DNA of 64,000 nucleotides, taken from NCBI RefSeq assembly GCF_000516985.1, contig NW_006917091.1, positions 1,688,977 through 1,752,976 on the forward strand, written 5' to 3'. The number at the start of each line of letters is the position of its first letter. Position 1 is the stretch's first letter. The position numbers were made by a program, and so were the translations under genes. The notes beneath the pieces are model-generated. The model saw nothing but the letters and a program-made list of their open reading frames with translations. It did not search any database and was not told where the DNA came from. This DNA comes from Pestalotiopsis fici W106-1. Lineage: Eukaryota > Ascomycota > Sordariomycetes > Amphisphaeriales > Sporocadaceae. Shown one piece after another: positions 23,912 to 35,720 of the stretch.

Positions 23912-24272
23912 GGAGATGGATCATATATCAGTAGAAGATAGCATAGAAAACCATTTCTTTTATTCTTCATTTTGCTCATGTCTGCATTCCTCGCATACAT
24001 ATCTTTGTGAGCTGCAAGACTTGTTGGTATCATCAGGGCAATGCGTACCCTATTCAAATGCCCGAGAAAAAGATCTCCAGATCTATAACATTTAGATCGC
24101 CCTGAACGCCATAATATGCAAATGTGCCATGCACCACGCCCACATGGCTCGTCCTCTACGAGAATGAAACCGGCCGTGTCGAGCCAGGTGTCCTGGACTC
24201 TGTGGCGCCTCTTATCCTACATTACTCTATTTGGCAAAGAGCATGTTTCCAATCACTGACGTTGCCAAATGT
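23912..24272. other. 3' ends of convergent nucleoside hydrolase and LSM8 genes
   Basis: Spacer of 361 bases. No other signal seen. Confidence 0.5.
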
Positions 24273-24759
24273 CTAGCTGTGTTTCGTCGTGCCAATGGTT
24301 GCGCCTCGTACTTTCGACCAGTCGATCTCGTTCTCAATGGATTCATCCACTAGGCCCACGAGGCAGACATTGTCACCTCTGACAATGTACAGGCCCAACG
24401 GCACCGTCTCGGAGTCTTCAGGGTCATCGGGGGTACGGATCACGCGCTCCAGAGTATTGGACAGGACCTGCATGAAAAAAGAATCCAGGTGTCAGTTGTT
24501 TTTTCAAGTTTATCCCAAGCTTGTCCAAAGGGAAAATGCAGAAGAAGACTTACCAGGTTAGTCAGCTGGTCGAAGCTCTCGAGCTTGCCGACAAGCATGC
24601 GCGAATCAAGGGTCAGCACCACAACCTTCTCTACCCAGCTGTCAGAATCCCAAGATGTAAGCTCAAGATACGCGAGGTCCTTTTGACATGACATCCCGCC
24701 GGGTGTAATAGCAAAAAGAAGCTGCACTTACTCTCGATGTAGTTTCCGAGGTTCGACAT
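24273..24759 (-). CDS. LSM8: LSM8, U6 snRNA-associated Sm-like protein
   Basis: Three minus-strand exons: 24732-24759, 24554-24630, 24273-24467; 99 residues, the normal size. The Sm1 motif is VVVLTLDSRMLVGKLESFDQ with TNLVL, and the Sm2 motif is LGLYIVRGDNVCLVGLVDE, in which YIVRGDNV is diagnostic of LSM8. The N-terminal MSNLGNYIEKK also fits. LSM8 completes the nuclear Lsm2-8 ring that binds the 3' end of U6 snRNA and supports splicing and nuclear RNA decay. For intron 1 I use the acceptor ending GGGTAG at 24631, because the CAG a few bases earlier would bring in a stop codon. Confidence 0.95.
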
Positions 24760-26842
24760 GATTGCGACACCACGGTGAGGAGCAGCACAGGAGAACGAGT
24801 GAAGGGTTGCTGAGATTTATTTTTCGCAATTAATTATCGCATGGGCCAAGGGTGGGAGGGAGGAATCGACTGAGACAAAGACGCGCCGCGGGGTTGTGAA
24901 CCAGGACTGCTGCAATTGATTTTCTCCAAATAAGTTGATAGCTCGAGGCTGTAGGTATCAAGCTTGAGATGTCGGGTTTACGTAGGTGGGCTTTGTAGAG
25001 GTACCTCTCCAGCTGTGCAAACGTGGATAGGTACAATAACCAGCATAATGGAGCCAATCATGAAATCAGATCCACTCCCGCCGTTGGCTTGCGCCGGATT
25101 AAATTGGAACCGGCGCTCAGGCAGGCAGTGACTTTGAGCAAGGTCAGGTAAGGTCCCTGGCTTGCCTTGGCGGTTGACTTGTATTGTGTACGGAATAGAC
25201 AACCTCAACCCATCCTTTCAAGCATTGACCACACCTTAAGGCTTACAGGTACAAACAGATGAGAGTACGGAATACGAACAGTGCATTGGACTTCTGCTGA
25301 TCCCCATGTGATAGCAAGCGCACGATATAAGACGATCCATTTTCATCGCCACGCAAAGCTTACGAGGGGCATCACGAGGTGATCCGGGAAATGTCAATGC
25401 ACAAGATGGCGCAGGCAAATAAGCGTTCATCAAGGCAAGAGGCAATGCAACGAATGAGCCTCTCAAAGTGAGCTGCTTGATTACAAGTCAGTAATCACAA
25501 TGCTATTTCTAACTCTTTTCTCTCCTCAATCAGACGGGTATCTGACATTTTCTCGCTGTATGCACTGCATGAACTCATCCTCTCAGGAGCCGTCATTTCG
25601 TGCCAATGTATTCACATCATCTGCAGGAAGTTATGTGCGCATAATGAACAACTTCTTTGTCTGTCGGCCACCTCGTATGCACTGGCATCATTGGTAGACT
25701 GTTTAGTAACGCATGCAACATGCAATCCTCCCGTCCTCCCGTTCCTATCAATGGATCTTGGTCGTAGCTAAACCGACTTTCATCATCTCTTTTCGGTAGT
25801 CCGGCCGGAATTCCGTGTTCCTTGCATTGAACAAAGAATCCAACAGGTTGTGCCAGTCATTGCGCATTATAGGTTCCATGTTGACAGAACACGAAAGAGG
25901 CGACTGCTATTTGCCAATCAACCGCCGATCTGTTGGTCCCCTATTGAAACAATGCAGGGGTAGACGAGTTGGTCGTTTCATCCACCCCAAAGCGTAGGTC
26001 AAATGCCCAGAGGATTGGCTCCTGTCAATTCTCCTTAGCGGCTGCCCACCCCACAAAGGGCCTAAAGCCGTCTAGCTAGTCAGCGCCCCCCACCCAAGAG
26101 GCCTCAAGACCATTAACACCTGCTCCTTGACGACACCTTACATGCCATCGAGAGCTGCTGATCACGAGTAATTCCTCTCAGGGGCTTCTCTTTTGCCGTC
26201 CTAAGGTTAAGGATTGTGATAAATAAAACAAAGTCTTCCAAGAAATTTCTTCTCCGCCTTTCAACAGAGCTTCTTGTATGCTTTTGGGCCGTGCCTCCAC
26301 AGGATAGCAACTGCTGATAACCTGCCTCATTCATTATACTACATACGTCTTCACTGCCACTTTCACTCATTTTCTTCTGCCCCAGCAAATAGACTCAGCC
26401 AGTCTGCCGGTCATTCCTTCGTCTCCAGTCCATACAAAGACTCGAGATAATCAAGAAAGTTTATTCATAGACGTCAGCTTCCAAGGACCCATCAGCCTCG
26501 TACAGCGTAAGAACCGACAAGACTTGATTCCTCATTGACAACTAGCATCGCTAACATTGGCAAAAGGAATCTTTGTCATACCGACAACAAAGAAGCAATA
26601 CTTGGCATTGCTATAAAACATAACAATAAATCCCAAGGTTATTTGCAGCCTTGTATATTATTGCTTGCTTATTTGGAACGGAGCAAAAAATCAATCACGT
26701 TCACTCTCAACAACTTTGAATCGCAGCATCGTTTGATACGATCTCGACTGAACAAGAAATATCTACACATATCACCACATAATCGGCAAATCCTTGGGGG
26801 TTTCTCCAAACAAAAGCACATATTTTCGACAAGTAAATCAAA
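24760..26842. other. spacer, no gene recognised
   Basis: Promoter of LSM8 on the left and of the small secreted protein on the right. Many short open frames on both strands, none with recognisable features. Confidence 0.45.
26612..26618 (+). promoter_or_regulatory. TATA box candidate
   Basis: TATAAAA lies 231 bases before the start codon of the small secreted protein, with an AT-rich leader in between. Plausible, not demonstrated. Confidence 0.35.
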
Positions 26843-27478
26843 ATGAAGTACTCTCAAATCGCAACTTCACTCCTCCTCGCCGGCAGCGCCCTGGCCGCAC
26901 CCTCGGCCAAGGTCGTGGCACCGCGCTCCAGCAGCGCCGCGGACCTGATCCTCGCCATTGCGCCCGACTCGGCGAGCTGCGACAGCTCCAACGACGAGTG
27001 CCGGACCAATGTGCAGGCGGCGCCTCTCCTCATTGACGCCTTTGACAAGTACGACATTCGCACCACGGCCGAGATTGCCGGCATCCTGTCCCTCATGGCC
27101 TACGAGTCGGTCAACTTTGCCTACAAGCGCAACAAGTCCCCCGGCCGCCCCGGCCAGGGCACGGCCAATATGCAAATGTTTGACTACAATGTCAAGTACG
27201 CCGCCACCCTCTCGGACCTGACGACGCAGGTCGCCGCCCTCGGCACCATCACCACCGACGACGGCAAGAACCAGCTGCTGGACCTGGTCGTTGATGACCA
27301 GTACAACTTTGGCTCGGGCCCTTGGTTCTACTCGACCCAGTGCACCGATGCCCAGCGCACGGCTCTGCAAAAGGGCGACGACGATGGCTTTGCGCAGTAC
27401 ATGGCTTGTGTCGGCGTCACGGTTACGGATGATCGCAATGCCTACTGGACCCGCGCCAAGACGGCGTTTGGTCTCTAA
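26843..27478 (+). CDS. small secreted four-cysteine protein
   Basis: Single exon, 211 residues, strikingly GC-rich against an AT-rich flank. A clear signal peptide (MKYSQIATSLLLAGSALA, cut before Ala-Pro) is followed by a compact domain with only four cysteines (DSASC, NDEC, STQC, YMAC), enough for two disulphides. The core is helical: AAPLLIDAFDKYDI, TTAEIAGILSLMAYES with a conserved-looking Glu, then a glycine-rich GRPGQGTANMQMFDYNVKYA. Helix-Glu followed by a Gly-rich loop recalls the lysozyme-like fold, but this is a guess from pattern and not a family match. It is extracellular by prediction; effector, enzyme or wall protein all remain possible. Its stop faces the end of the amylase gene 414 bases away. 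Confidence 0.8.
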   Translation: MKYSQIATSLLLAGSALAAPSAKVVAPRSSSAADLILAIAPDSASCDSSNDECRTNVQAAPLLIDAFDKYDIRTTAEIAGILSLMAYESVNFAYKRNKSPGRPGQGTANMQMFDYNVKYAATLSDLTTQVAALGTITTDDGKNQLLDLVVDDQYNFGSGPWFYSTQCTDAQRTALQKGDDDGFAQYMACVGVTVTDDRNAYWTRAKTAFGL

Positions 27479-27892
27479 AGAACAGAAAAAGTGGCTTTCC
27501 ATGAGAGAAGTATTGAAGATATTTCCTCGCTCCTTATGGACGGATAGTCTAATGAGCATGTGAGGCGTTTGTACTCTGCGTTTGGCGTTTTCTGGATTTC
27601 GTTGTTCATGAACAATTTGGAAGGGATAGGGCCAGGGCCTATTATAGATACCCAAAAACAACGAATGAATTGACATTTTGCAAATAATAGCAACATTTTC
27701 TTGATCATGTGACAATTTGAGTGAAGCGGTGTACACACTGATTTCTATAACCAGTGGCAGGTTTCATCACAACTGAATTACTTTAGCAGCCCACGTATTC
27801 GACACTGTTTTATTGATCATGGATGATATGGCTGATAATGTACTATCAAAGCGTTGACTAACTAAACACCAAACATGTCCTCCAACTCGACC
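27479..27892. other. 3' ends of convergent secreted-protein and amylase genes
   Basis: AT-rich spacer without coding signal. Confidence 0.5.
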
Positions 27893-30493
27893 TCAGCTTT
27901 GCCAGGTATTGGACACCTGGGCAGTAGCGCAGCTCGACGGCACCGTATAAGTGTGGTTGGGATCAGCCTCCCAGGTGACGGTGCCGCTGCTGGCGACGTT
28001 GATAAACTTGTACGAAAAGGCCGTGCCCGGCGGCAGGTTGATGGTGACGGTCCACACGGGCTTGGCGGCTGTGTACGATGCCGCGCTCAGCGCAATGGCC
28101 TTGGTCGTGTCCCAGCTGCCGAGGGCTGCGATGGATCCCACGCTGGTGCCCGGGTTAGGGTTACTTTGGCCAAGAAGGGGGGTTTTGATGGAGTTTGCTT
28201 GTATAGGAAGGGGTAACGGGAAGGTAGAGCAGATTGTGTTTTTGGGAATCAATATGCATGGCTAAGGAGAAAATTGCAAATAGGCTATACGTACATTTTA
28301 ATCGTTTGTCCAACTTGAGTCGTTACCGTCTCGGTAAAGCTTACTGGCACCGTTGAACAAGCGGTTGAGGCTGTGTTTGCACACCGAGTCAGCTTCGTAT
28401 ATCTTGACATGGCCGAGTAAAATCAGATGAACTTACTTCCTGTCGGCGCGGTCGTTGTCTTTGTCGCACTGGTTGTCGTTGTTCCACCTGCGAGACTGAT
28501 TAAGGCGTCAATTCAAAGGAGATTTATTCTTTTTTTTCTTTCTGTCATCCGCGCTCGAAAATTCGAGTCATGAATGACAAATTACTCAGGCAATCAGAGA
28601 AGAGATTGAACTTACCAGAGCTACTGCCGCACAAACCCCAAGAAGTTGGGACCAGAATGGCAGGGAGAGGTCCGACGGTGAGCGTGAGGCTACCACTGCT
28701 GTCGGCCGTGTACGAGGTGCCGGCGACGGCATCGCAGACGGCCTGGCTGGCGGTAAAGCCGGGCACGGTGGCCGACGAGCTGGAGCCCGCGTTGGTAAAG
28801 ACGCCAATCACGTCGGCCTTTTTCATGGCAATGACGTGCGAGTCCGAGTACGTTGGGTACGCCTGGTACGCCAGGTAGGTGCTCGATTCCTTGGCGACAG
28901 CCGTGTTGCGCACCTTGTTGATGGTCGTGATCCACTTGTACAGGTCCGAGTTTGTGTTGTACCCCGATGTCCAAAGAGCCTCGCGGTTGTTGGGATCGGC
29001 ACCGCCCGAGTACTGCTGCTCTTGGCCGTAGTAGATGATGGGGATACCTGGACAGAGCAGGTTTTAGTGGCTGAGGATCGAGACTCAGTGGGTTGTGGTT
29101 TACTTACCATCATTGAGAATCGTGAAAGCAATGGCCTACGTAAATAAAAGGTCACGTGTTGATCACAAAGTATGGTCCCGTTATGCTTACATTCTTGATC
29201 AAGTTCTATCACGACATGTTAGCTCAGTCAGAAAATCAGTAATAGAGAGAGGGTCGTACAGTGTTGCTTGTCAACGATGCGAACCGGACTTGGTCGTGAT
29301 TCTCCATAAAGGTACCGAGGGTGTTTGTTTTCACTGCCAAAAATCAGTACCAGAACAGTCGGTTATACCTTGTCGTGAACATACTTGAGCCCTTGAGAGT
29401 ATTGATACCGTTGACCAGGTCACTGATTGAACCCGAGGTCGACTGGAACGCGCGTGTAATCCAGTAGTACCTACCAGGGAGGATTAATAAACATAATCTA
29501 GGTAAAGGTCTGACAAGACTCACAAAGGATAGTTTTCCAAGCCATCAATGTAGTTGAGCCAGTCTGGAAAGACGCTGGGGTCACCGTTGTAGACCTCGCC
29601 CATGTTGTAAACGCCCGAGGCATCGACCCAGCCGGGCCAGAAGGATTTCTCAACGTGCTTGGTGCTGTCCATGCGCAGGCCGTCGATGCCGTACTTGGAG
29701 ATGAGGGGCGTGATCCACGCGTTCCAGGTGCTGCGAATGTCGTCGTCCTCGGTGCGGAGGTCGGGCAGGCTGGGCGCCCCCGTCACCTCCCAGCACTGCT
29801 CAATCGACGTCTCGGAGTTGTAGTCAATGTCGCAGGGCGTGTGGTACTCGCTCTGCTGGTTAAAGGGTGTGTAGATGCTGTAGTCGACACTGCTGCCCGC
29901 GTTGGGCGAGCCCATGTGGTTGGTCACCACGTCGACCATGAGGTACTTTAAGTCATGTTAGAACGGCATATATTCTAGAATCATCGCTCAACATACCATT
30001 CCACGGTCGTGCAGAGCATCTGATAGAGCAATCAGATCATCAGATGTACCAAAGTTGGAGTTTACGGTTGTAATGTCCTGGGCCCAGTATCCATGGTATG
30101 ACGTTCTATAAATTCAGGCTTAGCTTGATCATCATATTTTGCAGCATCAGTGAGTGAGGAAGTCATACCCTCCAGAGCCCTCGAGAATGTTTGTGACAAT
30201 GGGCGAGATCCAAATCTAGATGCCTTGTCAGAATATGTTTCAACTGGTATTCTCGCACCTATTTGGCTTACCGCTGTAAATCCCATGCCCTGGATATAGT
30301 CCAGGTGGTTGATGATGCCCTGCCATGTTCCACCACAATACTGGCTCAAGTTGCAGCCGGCAGTCGTGGAGCCATCGGTGCGCGCAAAGCGATCAGTGAC
30401 GATCTGGTATATGGACTGCGATTCCCACTGAGCAGCAGTCAGGGCCTGGACGGCCGAGGCCCATAGGGCAGAGAGAGCAACGTCCGATCTCAT
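27893..30493 (-). CDS. secreted alpha-amylase, GH13 with CBM20 starch-binding domain
   Basis: Twelve minus-strand exons: 30272-30493, 30169-30215, 29997-30105, 29524-29945, 29470-29385, 29260-29333, 29191-29205, 29108-29135, 28616-29047, 28437-28487, 28295-28370, 27893-28142; they sum to 603 residues. A signal peptide precedes [20 protein letters not shown], closely like TAKA-amylase. Catalytic residues are all there: D219 ([10 protein letters not shown]), E243 (NMGEVYNG), about D309 ([10 protein letters not shown]). VDVVTNHMG and YHGYWAQD are further GH13 hallmarks. A short Thr-rich linker joins the catalytic domain to CBM20 ([33 protein letters not shown], ending in NTWQS). It endo-hydrolyses alpha-1,4 bonds of starch outside the cell. 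Exon 7 is only 15 nt and encodes NLIKN. Confidence 0.95.
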
Positions 30494-32942
30494 GATTGTG
30501 GAGAGAAGTTGGGAGGTGTTCAATATCTGTCAAAACGAGGAAAGGGATCGTCCCAGTCGAATGGGAGAGAGTATATAACTTTCTGGAATCTGCGAGCGCT
30601 CGGGACCGACCTGCTGCTGGTGAGACATCCAGGTCCACAGAAGGAAGAGGCTCGTGGAATATAGCGTCTGTATATAGTAGTCAGGACTATCCTTCAATCA
30701 CGGGTAGCGTAGCGGAGCCGCTCGGCAGCATTCCCTTTGGATTGCAGCTTGAATCCTTGCCATGAAGATTCCCTTTTGTTTTCACAAGGGTTGTGGGGTA
30801 TTGAAGAATGAAAGGGCCATTGGCTGTAACCTTTACGGTGCAAGAGAGTCCAATGAGAGCTCACTGAAGTGCGCACTTGGGGGTGGGCACAACATGAAAG
30901 GAGGCATTAACCTGCCCAAGCCTGTCGCCGAACTGGTCTTGGCCCGAACGTGTCACGGCGACCTGGTTTCTCTCATTTCTTCCGCGCGCCCAAATCCCAT
31001 GAACGAACCATAGGATAAATCAGATGGAATAATAGGGTATCACGAGCCACCAGGGGAATGGCCCCTCATGCAAAACTCTCAAGTTGATTGATGGGCTTCC
31101 CTTATTACAAGGTTCGGGCCTCTCCCTCTCCGGACTAGGTGCTACCCACAAGCAAAGACAAGAGTCTGCCCAGTAACCTCGATTTGGCAGCTGAGCCCAT
31201 TACCATGCCCCATGTTTTTTGCCATGCCATGCTTATGCCAGGCACGCTTTTCATGATTCCCCGCTCTGCATCTGTCTCTTTTGGCACTCCCCACAAAACT
31301 CCGCCATGTCCATCCTCCGTCCCCGACTCGATATTGCCCATAATTGGGATTCCCGACGGCCGCTTCTGCGCCATCGTGACCCCGAAAGGAGAGAGAAAAG
31401 GACCGAATTGGCAACGTAGCGCTTGGGTGCAACATCTCTAGCAGCGTTACATTGTGTGGGGGAGGCTTTTCGCTTTCCGCAAGTCACTATTCCCAGAATG
31501 CATCAAGTTTGGGGGCAGATTGGACACAGAACTACACAAAACCAAGAGCAAGGCCATCAGCCAACTAACCTAGCTGTCAATGCCAGATTTCCCCAGAAAT
31601 ACAACTCAAGATGCAGCCATGTGGATCACGTCCAAAAGAGCTACCATGACGTCGATCCGGCCGTCTTTTGATTTAGGAAATTTGATCAGTCGATTGTCAA
31701 TTGTGTTTTTTTTTCTTCCATGTCTGGGATAGATAGCTTGGAAGATCGGGTGACTTGCTTTTCATTGTTGACATGTGATCACAGGCTCAAAAAGCACAAA
31801 AGCAAGAGATCTGCATTCTAACAGTTTTGATATATTCAAACAAACGCAAAAGGTTTTCATCATTTTCATGTTCTCTAGCATTACCGAGTAGTATATAACA
31901 TATAAGGATAATCTCTTTTTGACTGGCTATTCATGCTGCATGAAATCCTGACACATCACCTTCAGTTCGAATCCTCCGTGGTTACTTGACTAGATCTCCA
32001 TACTATACTATAGTAGATACGAAAGCGACCAAGAGCAGATCTTTCAGGGATTCTCCTCACGAGCCGTGATAATCCCCGGTAAGGTAGCAAGTCTGGCTCA
32101 AAAGACACACACACACCCCATTACTCCGCAGCGCGAATTGCTTTTCTCTACGAAATCGGAGTACGTCCCGCCCAGCTTTCGGCAAGACAGCCCACATTAG
32201 GGCCCGTCCAGAGTGTCATTGGGCAGCGTGACAACAAACGCAATAGCGCGTGGCATCCTGGTCCCGCTGTGTACTTGCTTGCGCCGAAAATAGCTTCAAT
32301 GGACAGAGTTTCTCCGCGAGTCTCGTTGTTTGGTTGCCCGTGGGGCACAAACATATAGGCCCGATTAAACGGCCGCTCGCACCGTTCATGTTGTTCGTGA
32401 TGTGTCTCAACATGCTTAAACGCTGACAGTACCTACCTGGAATCGTGGACTAAACGGTAGAGCCTCGGCGCTTGGTGATTTTGACTTGTCAAAAAGAGTC
32501 ACATCGAGCAAGAGATTCGTCATCGAGCTCCGCCATTGCTTGGCTAGTCGACTGATAATGACCCGAGTTGCTTGCTGAGCTCTCTGCGCTGCGCCTCATG
32601 GTGTTGACGTTCGGTCCGACTTGATGAGTTGTTGATGTTCTGCAAACCTGCTTTCCCATCTAAAGAATTCATGAGACATGGAAATATTACGGATTCCACA
32701 ACATTCACCTACGGCCGTCGATATCAAGACTCGAGATCGACTAGCAGAGAAGAGTGGTTATATTGATCCCGCCGTGATCAAGACAAAGTACCCCAGACCA
32801 TGTAGGTCATTCGCATGTGGTCCCAAACATTCCATCAATCAGCTATAAACCTATTTTGTAGATTGAAGGGCAACACTACCTATGCATCCGCATTGTGTTT
32901 TTGCACTTTTGGTACACTCTCCCCCCGACAAACCCTCACCGG
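30494..32942. other. amylase promoter and spacer
   Basis: The left part is the upstream region of the amylase. The rest shows only short opposed open frames (to about 100 codons). No transposon or RNA gene is seen. Confidence 0.45.
30572..30577 (-). promoter_or_regulatory. TATA box of the amylase gene
   Basis: TATATA on the minus strand, about 80 bases before the amylase ATG, the usual distance for a strongly regulated fungal hydrolase gene. A second TATATA-like run lies near 30671. Confidence 0.4.
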
Positions 32943-35720
32943 TTACGGATTCGACTTGTTCGTTCCTGGTGTGCTCATATTCATGAAAGAAAACGAGCTG
33001 TCCGTAGACGCGTCCTGGGGAGACTGTTGCTTCCCTTCGGGAAAGAAACCAAAAGATGTCTCCTCTCCAAAATTAGCGTTCTGGGTATAGTTCTCAAAGG
33101 CAGCCTATACAAGAAATCAGTCAATATCCATGTTTGCTTAGGCACGAATGGATCCTACATACCCAATCAAAGTTCTGATCTAGCGGCATGTCACTAGAGT
33201 TTCCGAGATTATTAAACATGGAGAATGGAGATGCAAGATTGTTGGCTCCACCAGAAAAGTCTGTCTGAAAGACGTTGGGGCTAAATCCAGAGCCCATATC
33301 TCTCATTCCCAGGTCCAAGGGAGGGTAGGTGGAACCGCCGGGAGACTGATAGTTCGGCGTTAATCCGGACGACATCATGCCTAGAGTCATGGCTGCAGAA
33401 TGTTCAGGCTGCATGTCGGTCGATCCAAAGTTCCCAAACAGGTTCTCCTGCTTCGTGGGATCCAGGTTCATGGTTGTTGGGACAGCATTCGGGTTCTTGA
33501 TTCTCTCGAGCATGATGTCGAGAATGTTGGCAGCCTTGTACGCCTCGACCGAGTCCTGTGTGAGGGACTTCCAGATGTCCCTTACACTTTCCAGAGCACT
33601 CATCATTTCGGTTCGTTGTTCCAGAGTCCAGAAGAAAGCTGCTTGAGAGTCCTGCCTTTCGCCCGAAGTCCGAGCAATATTGTCGTGGTGGAGGTCAAGT
33701 GCAATCAACATGGTTGGCAGGAGAGTGTCCTTGGACGTAGATTGAACATACCACCTCATGGTACGTAGCCGGCCAGTCGGCTGGCATTCCCGGTTGATGG
33801 TACGCAGGTGAGCCAAGGTCTCCAGGGATGCCTCGACAGCACTGCGCCGTGAATGAGCATACCGGGGATTTTGCCTCGCCCTAATCATATGTTTCCTGTG
33901 CAGCATGCACATGATCTTCAGATAGAGAAGGTTGATGTTGAAGCGCGCAATCAGTAATGTTACTGGATCATGCGATCCTTCAAGTGGGTGCATCTTTAGG
34001 TGTGGTGGCAGCTCGTCTAGAATCTCCCGCAGCCTCCTGTCATGGCCAAGGATGTCATCATATGTCGCTTGCCTACCGACACGTGTCACTGTCTGTAGGA
34101 TATTACCAAACTCGTTGCAGAGACTGGTTTTGGCAATCATATAGGCAATCGGAGTTGGTTCCGTGATTGGCCTCGAAGGAGGTAGGACCTTGGTGTCGGG
34201 GCCAAATTCTTCATCAAAAATGTTGTGTGGCAACTTTGTGTCAGTGTCATGCTCATATATCATGGTTGGCAAAGAGACCTAGATATTGTTAGCATACCAA
34301 GTCTTTGGCTGCTTTCAATCGAAATGTCATTCTCACCTGGTATGAGAACATGATATCAGACATGCGAATAAGAGCCCATGTTCTCCGCCTCATTTCCTGT
34401 TGGAAAACTCGGTTAGCAAAGTCCTTGCCCTTCCTCATACAGGGGATTCATTCAGCTTACTCCCCGGAATGGTGTGACAGACGGGAACCATTCAGAGTCG
34501 CGGTGATAGCCCATTCGCATGGCTATCCGCGTGATCATTGATGTGATCAGCCAAAGTGAGAGATCCGCATCCCATCTCGAGGACCACTCTCCAAACAAAT
34601 ACAGGATCATTGTCTCCACCGTGTACTCGACTGGCTTAGTATAATCAGCGACAACGAGACACTGCACAGTGCGCAGCCGGTATTCGGCAGCCAGCTCCAG
34701 CGCCCTCCCTTTCCATTCCGGCGGCTCGTCTCCCACTTTGTGATAACTCAACATGGCCAAACATAGCATCGAGTATACCAAGCCAACCCACATGATGGAT
34801 GACTTGGTGGGATCTTGCCAATGATTCCTCAATTGCTGCTGAAATGAGGGACCGTGAATAATACTAACGGCGGTATCGAGCGAGTTGAAATAGCGTGATA
34901 CCAACGTGGTAATGGCCGATTTCGATGGCAGCTCTGCCCGCAGCTCCGTTTCCGTTGTTGGCGGTGCCGAAAGCAGGAATATGGGCGAGTCCCGCGCGGT
35001 AGCTGGTTTTGAAGACATGACTCTTTCATAACTTCTTTCCAAATCCTTTTTATGGGAAGTGAAGAAGCTCTTGACTTCGGATATGTCTGCAAGCAGCGTC
35101 GCCCAATGCTCCTGTCCCATGTACATGGACTTGCCCTTGTCGGCATCCACTTTGAGTACACCGAGGGAGTTGGCCAGGTTATCTTCAACATCACTGTCGC
35201 CTTCTGGCTCATCTTTCATACTGTTCTCGTCTCTCTCGTTTCTGGAACTGCTAGTGTCAGCCACGGAAGCACGCGGGTCGCCTGATACAGATGTTGGTGC
35301 AGTGGCTGCAGCCGCCGCCGCCGCAACGGCCGACGATGTATCAATGTTGGCGCCGCCATGCATCAAACTCAGAACCAATCCTTCAAGACGATCGATGCGA
35401 TTTTGCATATCATCGGGCGTGGCATTGGACGCTTCGCCTGTATTGTTTTTCCTTCGAACCGATGGACTGGCATATGTACAAGCTTGCGTGTCACCGCGCT
35501 TGACGCAGTTATCACAGTATGGGGACCCTCTATTACACTTCAGCCTTTTGGGGTGCGTTAGCCATGTGTCTTATTGATGTTCCGTACTGAGAACCTACTT
35601 TCTGGTCCTGCATGGCAGACAGCTCAGAGGCACGCGGTTCCGGCGCCTGACCACACGAAATTGCTCCTCTGGTGAGTGCCCCGACGATGAGGTAGCCGCA
35701 GAAGGTGGTGTCGGCGTCAT
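32943..35720 (-). CDS. Zn2Cys6 transcription factor with fungal-specific regulatory domain
   Basis: Five minus-strand exons: 35599-35720, 34461-35544, 34337-34396, 33163-34278, 32943-33104; 847 residues. The zinc cluster spans the first intron: C34-x2-C37-x6-C44-x6-C51-x2-C54-x8-C63, starting LSCLPCRTRK and continuing LKCNRGSPYCDNC. A short coiled-coil (MQNRIDRLEGLVLSLM) for dimerisation follows, then the fungal_trans middle domain, with the typical segment REMRRRTWALIRMSD-like at the exon 2-3-4 junctions and MWVGLVYSMLCLAMLSY before it. The C-terminus is Met/Asn/Ser-rich, as in activation regions. A nuclear regulator; targets unknown. The cluster is not AmyR-like, so control of the neighbouring amylase should not be assumed. 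Confidence 0.92.

Noticed and set aside
28143..28294. Telomere-like GTTAGGGTTA in an amylase intron
   Set aside because: Only about one and a half repeat units, next to the splice acceptor; too short to be an interstitial telomere.
31971..32060. Possible tRNA T-loop (TTCGAATCC)
   Set aside because: No pairing stems or A-box at the right distance on either strand.
32943..35720. Zn2Cys6 gene as AmyR, regulator of the neighbouring amylase
   Set aside because: Its zinc cluster (LSCLPCRTRKLKC...) does not resemble that of AmyR, and the genes are 2.4 kb apart.
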